64,000 bases of DNA from the NCBI RefSeq assembly GCF_001044395.1, contig NZ_JANU01000002.1, positions 124,001 to 188,000 of the forward strand, given 5' to 3'. A program made the position numbers and the translations under genes. This document shows positions 19,948 to 28,037 of this stretch, one piece after another (the stretch's first letter is position 1; every line of letters starts with the position of its first letter). The notes under the pieces are model-generated. The model did no database searches. It worked only from the letters and a program-made list of their open reading frames with translations, and was not told the origin of the DNA. Source of the stretch: Caenimonas sp. SL110. GTDB taxonomy: Bacteria; Pseudomonadota; Gammaproteobacteria; Burkholderiales; Burkholderiaceae_C.

Positions 19948-20754
19948 TCAGTAGGTCTTGCTCGCTGGCGCGTCGGGGCCCAGCTTGAATCGGGCGGCCA
20001 GGCCGGTCGTCGACTTCATGAGCAGGTTGGAGTCGAGCCCGACGGCCACGAAAGTAAAGCCCATCTGGATGTATTGATGCGCCAGTGGCTCTGCCGGGGT
20101 CAGGATGCCCGCCGCCTTGCCGGCCTTGTTGATGCGGTGCATCGCGTCTTCGATGGCCGCCTGCACTTCGGGATGCATGGGGTCGCCCACATGGCCCAGT
20201 GCTGCCGACAGATCGGCGGGACCGATGAAGATGCCATCCACGCCTTCGACAGCCGCGATGGCGTCCAGGTTCGCCAGCGCCTCGCGCGACTCGGCTTGCA
20301 CCAGCAGGCAGACCTGGTCGTTGGCTTCCTTGGCGTAGTTGGGCAGCCGGCCCCAGCGCGATGCGCGCGAGCCGCCCATGCCGCGAATGCCGCCGGGCGG
20401 ATAGCGCATCGCCTGCACCAGCGCCCTGGCCTGCTCTGCCGTATCAACCATCGGCACCAGCAGGGTCTGGATGCCCAGGTCAAGGTACTGCTTGATGAGC
20501 GTGGTGCCGATGTTGCCGTGGCCCACCGGCACGCGGGCGATGGCGTGCGAATCCGGGTAGCCCGCAATCACCTGCGCCTGTTGCAAGATGGTGCGGATGT
20601 CGTTGGGCGAATGCTCGCCGTCCAGCAGCAGCCAGTCGAAACCGGCGCCCGCGCAAATCTCGGTGGCGTAGTGATCGGCCAGGCCGACCCACAGGCCGAT
20701 CTGGGTGCGCTTTTCGCGCAGGGCCTGCTTGAAGGGATTGACGGGTGTGTGCAT
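19948..20754 (-). CDS. hpaI: 4-hydroxy-2-oxoheptanedioate aldolase
   Basis: A 268-residue HpcH/HpaI-family class II aldolase. Signatures: [88 protein letters not shown] (metal-binding Glu and Asp) and [11 protein letters not shown]. It cleaves the pathway intermediate to pyruvate and succinate semialdehyde, the last step of the hpa route. The start is the ATG at 20754 ([16 protein letters not shown]); the frame extends upstream into hpaH. Confidence 0.93.
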   Translation of the reverse strand: MHTPVNPFKQALREKRTQIGLWVGLADHYATEICAGAGFDWLLLDGEHSPNDIRTILQQAQVIAGYPDSHAIARVPVGHGNIGTTLIKQYLDLGIQTLLVPMVDTAEQARALVQAMRYPPGGIRGMGGSRASRWGRLPNYAKEANDQVCLLVQAESREALANLDAIAAVEGVDGIFIGPADLSAALGHVGDPMHPEVQAAIEDAMHRINKAGKAAGILTPAEPLAHQYIQMGFTFVAVGLDSNLLMKSTTGLAARFKLGPDAPASKTY

Positions 20755-20777
20755 GGCTTGTCTCTTTCTTGAAGTGC

Positions 20778-21581
20778 TCAAACAAAACGAAATTCGAACC
20801 GGCCGAGCTGGCCGTAATCCGCATCGAAAACATCGCCGGTCTTTGCGGCCACGGGCCTTGTGAATGAGCCTGCCAGCACGACCTCGCCGGCTTCCAGGAA
20901 CTCTCCCCATGCAGCCAGCTTCATCGCCAGCCATGCAACGCCGATCGCAGGATGGCCCTGCACGCCCGCTGCAAGGCCGGTCTCTTCGACGACACCATTC
21001 TGGCGAAGAATAGCGCCGCACCACGGCAGGTCAACCTCGTGCGGATGAGCCTTGCGCCCGGCCAGCACGATGCCTGCATTGGCCGCGTTGTCGCTGATGG
21101 TGTCCTGCACGCGCCGCATCTTTTTCGTGTGGCGATCGAACTGCTCGATGCGCGCGTCGATGATCTCGATGGCGGGTTGCACGTAGTCGGTGGCGGCGAG
21201 GACTTGTTCGACTGTGATCGTCTTGCCTTCAAGACGATGCTTGAGCACAAACGCCAGTTCGACTTCCACGCGCGGCGCGATGAACCGGCTCGCGGGGATA
21301 TCGCCTGCTTCGAAGAACATGTCGTCGAGCAAGGTGCCGTAGTCGGGTTCGTCGATCTGGCTGGAGATCTGCATTGCGCGCGAAGTAAGCCCGATCTTGT
21401 GGCCGCGCGCGGTGCGACCCGCTGCGATCTTCATCGCAACCCATGCCCGCGAGACGGCGTAACCGTCTTCCACCGTCATGTCGGGAAAGCGCCTGGAAAA
21501 GTGCTCCACCTGGACGCGCGACTTCTCGCTCTCGTCGAGTTCACGCGCGAGCTGGGCGATGGTTTCGGATGTGAAGGTCAT
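20778..21581 (-). CDS. hpaH: 2-oxo-hept-3-ene-1,7-dioate hydratase
   Basis: A 267-residue protein of the HpaH/MhpD hydratase family. Signatures: [45 protein letters not shown] and [38 protein letters not shown]. It hydrates the oxo-heptenedioate before HpaI cleavage. Start ATG at 21581 overlaps the hpaF stop by four bases (ATGA). Confidence 0.93.
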   Translation of the reverse strand: MTFTSETIAQLARELDESEKSRVQVEHFSRRFPDMTVEDGYAVSRAWVAMKIAAGRTARGHKIGLTSRAMQISSQIDEPDYGTLLDDMFFEAGDIPASRFIAPRVEVELAFVLKHRLEGKTITVEQVLAATDYVQPAIEIIDARIEQFDRHTKKMRRVQDTISDNAANAGIVLAGRKAHPHEVDLPWCGAILRQNGVVEETGLAAGVQGHPAIGVAWLAMKLAAWGEFLEAGEVVLAGSFTRPVAAKTGDVFDADYGQLGRFEFRFV

Positions 21582-21982
21582 TGGTTGAAAAGTGGATGCA
21601 GTGAGCTGTGCTTGCCGTCATACACCTGGCCCGGGCTCTCGTCGATCTGCAAGGTGATGCCGATCAGATGGTTGTTGAAGATGGGCGCGAAGTGCTGCTT
21701 GACCACATCGAGCAAACGATCGCCCGCTGTCTTCTTCACCGCATCACTGCGCCCCACGGCCATGCGGATGTTCAGGTACACAAAGGCGTAATCGCCCTTG
21801 CCGTCTGCCACTGCGTAGTGCGCGGCCGGATACGCCAGCACACGCGTGCCGCCTGTGGGGAAGACCTGCTTGTCGTCTTCATCTCGCAGCGTGAGCATCT
21901 CGTCGGCCAGCGACCGGCAGAGCGCGCTCATGTCGGTCATCGCATCGACGTTGGGCGTGTACAGAATCACGAGATGTGGCAT
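21578..21982 (-). CDS. hpaF: 5-carboxymethyl-2-hydroxymuconate delta-isomerase
   Basis: A 134-residue protein of the CHMI family, tautomerase superfamily. The catalytic amino-terminal proline follows Met1 ([11 protein letters not shown]). The end [25 protein letters not shown] matches HpcD/HpaF. It isomerises 5-carboxymethyl-2-hydroxymuconate. It is coupled to hpaH by a four-base overlap and separated from hpaD by about 100 bp containing two repeats. Confidence 0.92.
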   Translation of the reverse strand: MPHLVILYTPNVDAMTDMSALCRSLADEMLTLRDEDDKQVFPTGGTRVLAYPAAHYAVADGKGDYAFVYLNIRMAVGRSDAVKKTAGDRLLDVVKQHFAPIFNNHLIGITLQIDESPGQVYDGKHSSLHPLFNQ

Positions 21983-22000
21983 GGCATTCCTGGTGATTGG

Positions 22001-22031
22001 CTGTCATTGCGGACTTGATCCGCAATGACAA
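22001..22031. repeat. Intergenic palindromic repeat, copy 2 (short form)
   Basis: TGTCATTGCGGA-CTTGA-TCCGCAATGACA is a near-perfect palindrome between hpaF and hpaD inside the operon. It is one module of the five-copy family; here the Met-Pro-Asp-like ATGCCGGA module is absent. Confidence 0.8.
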
Positions 22032-22035
22032 CCAG

Positions 22036-22056
22036 AATTGGGGTCGGATTCCAATT
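22036..22056. repeat. AATTGG...CCAATT dyad, REP-like
   Basis: AATTGG-GGTCGGATT-CCAATT directly follows repeat copy 2. It resembles the GGGGTC-containing short palindromes near REP-associated transposases in other proteobacteria; only one copy was seen here, so the class is uncertain. Confidence 0.35.
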
Positions 22057-22068
22057 AATTTCCTCCGG

Positions 22069-22096
22069 CGTCAAGCAACGTCAAGCAACGTCAAGC
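22069..22096. repeat. Tandem 10-bp repeat over the hpaD stop codon
   Basis: The unit CGTCAAGCAA occurs twice in a row, followed by a diverged third (CGTCAAGCGG). Read on the minus strand each unit holds TTGA/GACG, so the hpaD stop context is reiterated after the gene end. The tract could be a slippage site. Confidence 0.7.
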
Positions 22097-22947
22097 GGCG
22101 TCACCGGAAACACCGCGTTGATCTGGCCTGTACCCGAGCTTCCGAAATACGGTGTGATGATTTCAGCAGGCGCTTCGTACCGATCCCACCCCAGCAGGCC
22201 GAGCAGCATCGCCGTGTCGTGCATGTCGCCTTCACCCCAGCACTTTTCGGCATACATCGGCAGCATCCCGATAAAGGTCTTCCAGTCGCCCTGCTTCCAG
22301 AGTTCGACGACGCGGTGATCGACCTGTTCCAGGAAGGGGTCGTACACCTTGTGCATGAATTCGGGCGCGCGGCCGTTGTCGGCGAAGTGATGCGAGAGCG
22401 AGCCGCTTGCGAACACCGCGACAGTGCCGTCGTACTTCTCCTCTATCGCCTTGCGCACGGCCAGGCCGAATCGCGCGGACTCGTTCAGGTCATGCCAGTC
22501 GCACCAGCCGCTCACGCAGACCACCTTGTAGTGCTGGTCCGAATTCATGTAGCGCATCGGCACCAGCGTGCCGTATTGCAGTTCGAGCGTGGTGTCGGAA
22601 TGCGCTCTGCTCTTGACCCCCATCTCGTTGGCCATGTCGCCGATCATGTGGCCGAGCGCCGGGTTGCCCGGATACGCGTAGGGCAGGTTCTTGATGAAGT
22701 GCGGCAGCTCGTTGCTGGTGTACACACCTTCGAACTTCGGGCCGCAGTTGATGTGATATTCGCTGTTGACCTGCCAGTGCACATCGAACACGACGATGGT
22801 GTCCACGCCGAGTGCCCTGCAGCGCCTGTCGATCTCCTTGTGCCCGTTGATGGCGGCGTCGCGGCAACCGAAGTTGGGGCCAGGGAACTCCGACAGGTAC
22901 ATCGAAGGGACGTGTGTGATCTTGGCGGCCAGTGCGAGCTTACCCAT
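22081..22947 (-). CDS. hpaD: 3,4-dihydroxyphenylacetate 2,3-dioxygenase
   Basis: A 288-residue class III (LigB superfamily) extradiol dioxygenase. Visible are KITHVPSMYLSEFPGPNFGCRDAAINGH with the first metal-ligand His, VVFDVHWQVNSEYHINCG with a second conserved His, and ASGSLSHHFADNGRAPEF with the catalytic His pair. It opens the ring of homoprotocatechuate between C2 and C3. I chose the ATG at 22947 (MGKLALAAKITH), which matches the family start; 22968 would add MRIRRLA. The stop codon lies in the short tandem repeat. Confidence 0.93.
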   Translation of the reverse strand: MGKLALAAKITHVPSMYLSEFPGPNFGCRDAAINGHKEIDRRCRALGVDTIVVFDVHWQVNSEYHINCGPKFEGVYTSNELPHFIKNLPYAYPGNPALGHMIGDMANEMGVKSRAHSDTTLELQYGTLVPMRYMNSDQHYKVVCVSGWCDWHDLNESARFGLAVRKAIEEKYDGTVAVFASGSLSHHFADNGRAPEFMHKVYDPFLEQVDHRVVELWKQGDWKTFIGMLPMYAEKCWGEGDMHDTAMLLGLLGWDRYEAPAEIITPYFGSSGTGQINAVFPVTPLDVA

Positions 22948-22972
22948 GGCGAGCCTCCTGATGCGCAAGATA

Positions 22973-23070
22973 GGCTGTCATTGCGGGCTTGACCCGCAAT
23001 CCATGCATTCGACGGCCGCAACCGCTGCGCGGTGGATGCCGGATCACGTCCGGCATGACAGCTCTCTTGA
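22973..23070. repeat. Intergenic palindromic repeat, copy 3
   Basis: GCTGTCATTGCGGG-CTTGA-CCCGCAATCCATGCATTC, then CCGCTGCGCGGTGGATGCCGGA-TCACG-TCCGGCATGACAG. Both modules are present, in the order reversed from copy 4. It lies between hpaE and hpaD in the operon. Confidence 0.82.
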
Positions 23071-23082
23071 TGACAGTTGGCG

Positions 23083-24543
23083 TCATGCCAGCCCCCAATG
23101 CGGAATGTGATGCGAGCCCAGCGACACCGCAATGTTCTTGGGCTCCAGGAACACCTCGTAGCTCCAGGTGCCGCCTTCGCGCCCCGTCCCCGAGGCCTTG
23201 GTGCCGCCGAACGGCTGGCGCAGATCGCGAACATTCTGGCTGTTCACGAAACACATGCCTGCTTCCACGGCCGCCGCAACACGATGCGCCTTGCCGATGT
23301 TCTCGGTCCACACATAGCTGGACAGTCCGTACTGGATATCGTTGGCCAGCCGGATCGCATCAGCTTCATCCTTGAACGGAATCAGGCACGCGACCGGCCC
23401 GAAGATTTCGTCCTGCGCGATCTTCATGCGGTTGTCGACGTCGGCGAATACAGTGGGCATGACATAGTTGCCGCGCTTCACGCGATCGGCCACCACCGGC
23501 GCTTCGAGCCCGCCGCAAAGCAGCGTCGCGCCTTCCTTCGGTCCCAGCTCGATGTAGCTGCGCACCTTGGCCAGATGTGCCTGCGAAATCATCGGCCCGA
23601 TCACCGTCTTTTCATCCAGCGGATCGCCCACTGCCAGACGCTTTGCCCGCGCTGCAAACTTCTGCGCGAAGTCCGCATAGATCGACTGCTGCACCAGGAT
23701 GCGACTGCCCGCCGTGCACCGCTCGCCGTTGTTGGAAAAAATCATGAAGATGGCCGCATCGAGCGCGCGATCGAGATCGGCGTCCTCAAAAATCACGAAC
23801 GGTGATTTGCCACCCAGCTCCATGCTGAACTTCTTCAGGCCGGCTTCGCGGACGATGCGATTGCCCGTCGCGGTGGAGCCGGTGAAAGAAATTGCTCGCA
23901 CGTCCGGGTGCTTGACCAGCGGCTCGCCCGCTTCCTTTCCGTAGCCATGCACGATGTTCAACACACCCGGCGGAATACCCGCTTCCATTGCCAGCTCTCC
24001 CAGCCGCGCAGCGCTCATCGGCGACAGCTCGCTCATCTTGAGCACGGCGGTGTTGCCGAACGCGATGCACGGCGCGACCTTCCATGTCGCTGTCATGAAT
24101 GGCACGTTCCACGGCGACACCAGCGCGCACACACCGACCGGATGGAACAGCGTGTAGTTCAGATGCGTTTCGGTGGGATAGGTGTGGCCGTCGACACGGG
24201 TACACATCTCGGAGAAGTAGTAGAAGTTGTCGGCAGCGCGCGGGATCAACTGCTTGCCGGTTTGCGCGATGACCTGGCCGCAGTCGTTGGTCTCGGTCTG
24301 CGCGATTTCGGGAACGTGCGCCGCGATCAGGTCGCCGAGTTTGCGCACCAGCTTCGCGCGCTGCGGCGCGGGCATTGCGGCCCATTTGGGAAAGGCATCT
24401 TTTGCGGCGGCCACTGCGGCGTTGACTTCCTGCTCGCCGCCAGATGCAACTTCAGCCAGCACTTCCTGCGTCGCCGGATTGATGGTCTCGAAATAATCGG
24501 CGCCTGCAACCGGCTTGCCGTTGATAAGGTGATCGATGCGCAT
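23083..24543 (-). CDS. hpaE: 5-carboxymethyl-2-hydroxymuconate semialdehyde dehydrogenase
   Basis: A 486-residue aldehyde dehydrogenase. Signatures: SPWNVPFMTATWKVAPCIAFGN, ISFTGSTATGNRIV, MELGGKSP with the general-base Glu242, NNGERCTAGSR with nucleophile Cys276, and the C-terminal GGTKASGTGREGGTWSYEVF. It oxidises the ring-cleavage semialdehyde to the dicarboxylate with NAD+. The start is the ATG at 24543 (MRIDHLINGK); the longer frame to 24813 overlaps hpaG2. It lies two bases after the hpaG2 stop, so translation is coupled. Confidence 0.94.
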   Translation of the reverse strand: MRIDHLINGKPVAGADYFETINPATQEVLAEVASGGEQEVNAAVAAAKDAFPKWAAMPAPQRAKLVRKLGDLIAAHVPEIAQTETNDCGQVIAQTGKQLIPRAADNFYYFSEMCTRVDGHTYPTETHLNYTLFHPVGVCALVSPWNVPFMTATWKVAPCIAFGNTAVLKMSELSPMSAARLGELAMEAGIPPGVLNIVHGYGKEAGEPLVKHPDVRAISFTGSTATGNRIVREAGLKKFSMELGGKSPFVIFEDADLDRALDAAIFMIFSNNGERCTAGSRILVQQSIYADFAQKFAARAKRLAVGDPLDEKTVIGPMISQAHLAKVRSYIELGPKEGATLLCGGLEAPVVADRVKRGNYVMPTVFADVDNRMKIAQDEIFGPVACLIPFKDEADAIRLANDIQYGLSSYVWTENIGKAHRVAAAVEAGMCFVNSQNVRDLRQPFGGTKASGTGREGGTWSYEVFLEPKNIAVSLGSHHIPHWGLA

Positions 24544-24545
24544 GT

Positions 24546-25292
24546 CTATTCGATGGTGTTCATGAGGGCGCCGAGTCCCTCGATTTCGGTCACGATCACA
24601 TCGCCCGGCCTGCAATCGACAACCCCGTCGGGCGTGCCCGTCAGGATGATGTCGCCGGGCCGCAGCGTCATGAAGCTGGAGAAGTATTCGATGAGAAAGG
24701 GGACGCCAAAGATCATGTCTTTGGTGTTGCCCGATTGCGTGACCTTGCCGTTCACCGTGGTGGACAGGGCGAGCGCCATCGGGTCGGCGATGTCGGCTGC
24801 GTCCACGTACCACGGCCCTATCGGTGTGGTGCGATCGCGGTTTTTCACGCGCAGGTTGGGGCGATACCAGTTCTCCAGGTAGTCGCGGATCGCGTAATCA
24901 TTCGCGACGGTGTAGCCGCCGATGAAGTCGTGTGCATCACTGCGCTTCACATGGCGCGCCGTGCGCCCGATGACGATGGTCAGTTCGCACTCGTAGTGCA
25001 TGAACTGCACGCCGGCCGGACGCGGTGTCTTCTGGCGATGTCCTGTGAGGGCCGTCTCGCCTTTCAGGAAAACCAGCGGCTCCTCGGGCGCCTTGAACTC
25101 CAGCTCTTTCGCATGGTCCGCATAGTTCAGGCCCAGCGCGAGGATGGTGCGTGGCAGCGGTGTGGGTTCCAGCGGCGGCAACCAGGTGACCGCGTCGAAT
25201 GCGACCCGCGTGCCGTCTGCAAGCAGCAACTGGCCGTCCTGCTCGACCGCGCGTTGGGTCACACCGCCGTGAATGATTCGCGCGTGCTTCAT
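24546..25292 (-). CDS. hpaG2: HpaG2: 5-oxopent-3-ene-1,2,5-tricarboxylate decarboxylase subunit/domain
   Basis: A 248-residue FAH-superfamily protein with the signatures ILALGLNYADHAKE, PLVFLKGETAL, MHYECELTIVIGR (metal-binding acidic residues), GYTVANDYAIRDY and GDIILTGTPDG. In enterobacteria the isomerase/decarboxylase HpaG is one fused polypeptide; here the two FAH halves are separate, overlapping genes. This is the C-terminal-type half. It overlaps hpaG1 by four bases. Confidence 0.9.
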   Translation of the reverse strand: MKHARIIHGGVTQRAVEQDGQLLLADGTRVAFDAVTWLPPLEPTPLPRTILALGLNYADHAKELEFKAPEEPLVFLKGETALTGHRQKTPRPAGVQFMHYECELTIVIGRTARHVKRSDAHDFIGGYTVANDYAIRDYLENWYRPNLRVKNRDRTTPIGPWYVDAADIADPMALALSTTVNGKVTQSGNTKDMIFGVPFLIEYFSSFMTLRPGDIILTGTPDGVVDCRPGDVIVTEIEGLGALMNTIE

Positions 25293-25912
25293 GCGGCCTC
25301 CGCGATCAGTGTGTTGGTCAGTGTGCCCAGGGCCGGCATGCTGATGGCGATCGTGTCACCCACGCGCGCCAAAGGGCGGCCGATGTCACAACCCAGCATC
25401 AACACATCGCCCGGCGCGAAGCTCATGAACTCCGACACATCGGCCAGCAGTTGTTCTGCGGGGCGCACCAGATCGGAAAAGCGCACCGTCTGCTTCAACT
25501 CGCCGTTGATGCGTACCTCCAGCCTGAACACGGATGGATCACCGGTTTCATTGCGCGGCCTGATGCGCGCGCCGATGCCCAGAAAACCATCGAGGCAGCG
25601 GTACTTCACCGGCGGGCGAAAGTAGCTGTCGTGCGGGATCGCCAGGTCGTTCATCAGCACATAGCCCGCGACTTCATGCGCGCTTTTCATCACCATGCCT
25701 ATAGTGGCGCCGACCTCGACTTGCGCGACGCGCGCGGGCACAGGAATGTTCGCGCCGTCGGCGCTCCAGGTGTTGGCGGGCTTGATGTACAGCACAGGTG
25801 CCCTGGGTGGCGCCTTGTAGGGCGGCTCGTTCATCTTCGAGGCCCACGCATCGGCCTCGCCGCGAAAATTCAGCAGCGTGCCGTAGACAGTGCGCAGCGG
25901 GGGAATGCTCAT
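25289..25912 (-). CDS. hpaG1: HpaG1: isomerase/decarboxylase N-terminal-type subunit
   Basis: A 207-residue FAH-superfamily protein with VYGTLLNFRGEADAW, PPRAPVLYIKPANTW, VEVGATIGMVM and GDVLMLGCDIGRPLARVGDTIAI. It matches the N-terminal half of HpaG. It probably pairs with HpaG2 for decarboxylation and isomerisation in homoprotocatechuate catabolism. It overlaps hpaR by four bases, so regulator and enzymes share one transcript. Confidence 0.9.
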   Translation of the reverse strand: MSIPPLRTVYGTLLNFRGEADAWASKMNEPPYKAPPRAPVLYIKPANTWSADGANIPVPARVAQVEVGATIGMVMKSAHEVAGYVLMNDLAIPHDSYFRPPVKYRCLDGFLGIGARIRPRNETGDPSVFRLEVRINGELKQTVRFSDLVRPAEQLLADVSEFMSFAPGDVLMLGCDIGRPLARVGDTIAISMPALGTLTNTLIAEAA

Positions 25913-26340
25913 GGCTGCTCCAGTTCGATGACTTCATCAAGCAATTGATACAGCTGCTCGAGCTTTCGCTTGCCCAGCGACTGTTCCATCCACTCGTAGT
26001 GCGCCTCCACCGTGCGCGACAGTTTTTCAACGAGCTTCAATCCCCGGGGCGTGGCCTCGACGACGGTGCGCCGCTGGTCAGCAGGGTCACGCTCGCGTTG
26101 CACCAGCCCATCGCGTTCCATGCGCGCCAGCACGCCGGTCAGGCTGGGTCCCAGGATGAAGGCCTCTCGTGCCACGCGGCCTGTCTCCACGGTGCCGTGT
26201 TCGCCGAGCACGCGCAGCACGCGCCATTGCTGGTCTGACAGGCCGTGCTCGCGCAGGCTGGGGCGGGTATGCGCCATTACCGATTCGCGCGCCTGCAAAA
26301 GTAGCCGCGGCAGGTTGCGATGGACGAAGGGCGTTGTCAT
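25909..26340 (-). CDS. hpaR: MarR-family repressor of the hpa operon
   Basis: A 143-residue winged-helix regulator. The DNA-binding part is SDQQWRVLRVLGEHGTVETGRVAREAFILGPSLTGVLARMERDGLVQRERDPADQRRTVVEATPRG, the usual MarR wing with DxRR. HpaR of E. coli represses the meta-cleavage operon and is relieved by pathway aromatics. Here it is the first gene of the operon it would control. A perfect palindrome at 26361-26390, 20 bp upstream of its start, is the likely operator. Confidence 0.92.
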   Translation of the reverse strand: MTTPFVHRNLPRLLLQARESVMAHTRPSLREHGLSDQQWRVLRVLGEHGTVETGRVAREAFILGPSLTGVLARMERDGLVQRERDPADQRRTVVEATPRGLKLVEKLSRTVEAHYEWMEQSLGKRKLEQLYQLLDEVIELEQP

Positions 26341-26360
26341 GGAGGGATCGGTTCGGGCAA

Positions 26361-26390
26361 GCGATTCATTTAATATGTTAAATGAATCGC
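26361..26390. promoter_or_regulatory. HpaR operator candidate (perfect 12+12 bp dyad)
   Basis: GCGATTCATTTA (26361-26372), spacer ATATGT, and TAAATGAATCGC (26379-26390) are exact inverted repeats. The AT-rich centre stands out in GC-rich DNA. The position just upstream of hpaR fits MarR-type autorepression; it could also reach the divergent effector-like gene at 26540. Confidence 0.85.
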
Positions 26391-26441
26391 TTTGCCTTGT
26401 CTATCGAGTCCGTATGGCGTCGCACGAGGCCTGAGGCATGC

Positions 26442-26463
26442 GCAGTGGAACTGAACCCACTGC
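26442..26463. promoter_or_regulatory. Inverted repeat upstream of the effector-like gene
   Basis: GCAGTGG-AACTGAAC-CCACTGC, a perfect 7-bp dyad 77 bp upstream of the start at 26540. No T-run follows. It may be an operator or a leader hairpin. Confidence 0.35.
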
Positions 26464-26539
26464 CCTGTTACTGACTGTTTGATCGAGCGGACGTTCCGCT
26501 TCCCCCCAGTTAGCCGCCAATGCATGCCAGGAGTTACCC

Positions 26540-28009
26540 ATGAATCCGCTCAGCCGATATACACGCAGCCCGACACCCAGGAAGGCAGAGCAAAAGCAAC
26601 CCCCGCCGCCGCTGCCCAGGAGCGCCGATGCCAGTGCATTCAACGTGGACATGCGCAGCGGCATCCAGCAGTGGGCTGAAGGATCTGGAAGCAAGGCGTC
26701 GCCTGAAGTCCGCGCGCATGTCGACGCAACTGCCGAGTTCATTGCAGATTTCGTGATCGATCTGCCCGGCGAGCGAATCCAGTTGCCGCCAGGCCTGCCC
26801 GATGAAGTGGTCGATCGCCTGCGGGACCTTGCTGGCATCCACGGCATCGCAATCGATATCCCCAGCGGTTGGGCGCGTGCCGAGCGTCTACCGATCGATG
26901 AAGAGATCAAGAGGCCACCTCCGCATGAGCGTCCGCGGGAAGTCCCCGTGGCTGCGGCGGGTTCTGCCGAGGCAGCCAAAACCCTCAGATCGCAAGCGAT
27001 CGCGCGCCTGTTCCAGCAGATCACGGGCAGCAATGCGCAGCAGGCCGCAGGCGCCCGGCAGATGCTGATCAACGCCTATGGCAATCCGGGCAGCCTCGTG
27101 CCGAATGCGCCCGAACTGAATTCACAAGAGGCAGCAGCCGTCCGCAAGGAACTGGGCGACAAGGCCATCGCCTGTTTTCAGGGCAATCCCAAAACGGCCC
27201 CCGCCTGTGTCTTGTACCTTGCCGGTCGAGCGGCACATGCCGAGCGGGACAGGCTTGTTCAAGCGAAAACCGAACCTGCACGGATCAAGGCACTGGACCT
27301 CCTTGAGCATCAGGCGCATCTCGCGCTGGATGCGCAACTGCAGGCCAAGAGATTCCACTTTCAGGAGCGGAGCCTGGTCAACCGGGCGCGAATGGTCGCC
27401 GATGACGAGTTCCAGGCCATTGGCCGCACGCTGCAGAACCTGGAGAGTCGCGCCGTCATTGATCTCGGCGCAGGGCCGCAGGACGGGGTCGCGGAGCACT
27501 TCGACGAATTGCTCATTCAGGATGCTCTCAAGGTGGCGGAAACCGGAACGCCCGCCTTGATCCCTATCCACAATGACGGGCACTGGCTCACGCTCTTTCT
27601 GGTCAAGGACGCCGCGAACCCTGCGGGATTCCAGGCCGTCCTCTTTGACAGTGTCACGGACCATCGACCGGGTCACGCACTAAAGCAGTTGCAACACGCG
27701 CTCTCCGGGATGGGGCAGGCGCAAGTGCTGCTTTGCGAGCATGGCTTGCAAGACAACACACCCAACTCATGTGGCGTCCACTTGCAGATGCTGGCCCAAC
27801 AGGTCGATCGGTCGATCGAGCAGTTCAACCTCGATCAGAGCCGTCAGCAGCGGGACTTGAAGCCTGTTGACGGGAAGCAGCTGGTGGGGTACCTCAATAG
27901 CTACATCGGGCATTGGGTGTCGCTTGCGCCTGCGGAGCAGATCGCGCAAGTGGACCAGGCCAACATGCAGCGGTTCCAGGCCATGGCGAGCGGCCCGGCG
28001 CAGCGCTGA
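26540..28009 (+). CDS. Effector-like protein with a C-terminal CE-clan (Ulp1/SseL/ElaD-type) cysteine protease domain
   Basis: A 489-residue protein without signal peptide or membrane helix. Residues 1-150 are Pro/Ala-rich and disordered-looking (PPPPLPRS at the start). A helical middle follows. The C-terminal domain (about 330-450) has the order His348 (NDGHWLTLFLV), Asp370 (AVLFDSVTD), Gln404 (GLQDNTPN) and Cys411 (NSCGVHLQML). This is the His-Asp-Gln-Cys order of clan CE peptidases, the deubiquitinase/deSUMOylase or acetyltransferase effectors of animal and plant pathogens. The Gln-Cys spacing is seven residues, slightly longer than in Ulp1. The pattern match is mine and not confirmed by a profile search. 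No secretion system or chaperone is adjacent. The gene lies between hpaR and radA. Confidence 0.7.
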   Translation: MNPLSRYTRSPTPRKAEQKQPPPPLPRSADASAFNVDMRSGIQQWAEGSGSKASPEVRAHVDATAEFIADFVIDLPGERIQLPPGLPDEVVDRLRDLAGIHGIAIDIPSGWARAERLPIDEEIKRPPPHERPREVPVAAAGSAEAAKTLRSQAIARLFQQITGSNAQQAAGARQMLINAYGNPGSLVPNAPELNSQEAAAVRKELGDKAIACFQGNPKTAPACVLYLAGRAAHAERDRLVQAKTEPARIKALDLLEHQAHLALDAQLQAKRFHFQERSLVNRARMVADDEFQAIGRTLQNLESRAVIDLGAGPQDGVAEHFDELLIQDALKVAETGTPALIPIHNDGHWLTLFLVKDAANPAGFQAVLFDSVTDHRPGHALKQLQHALSGMGQAQVLLCEHGLQDNTPNSCGVHLQMLAQQVDRSIEQFNLDQSRQQRDLKPVDGKQLVGYLNSYIGHWVSLAPAEQIAQVDQANMQRFQAMASGPAQR

Positions 28010-28037
28010 GCGCACCTCCCACGCCTACACTTGGCCG

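Noticed and set aside
26447..26463. HrpL-like box (GGAAC...CCAC) before the effector-like gene
   Set aside because: The half-sites are only a few bases apart, far too close for an HrpL promoter; they are part of a simple dyad.
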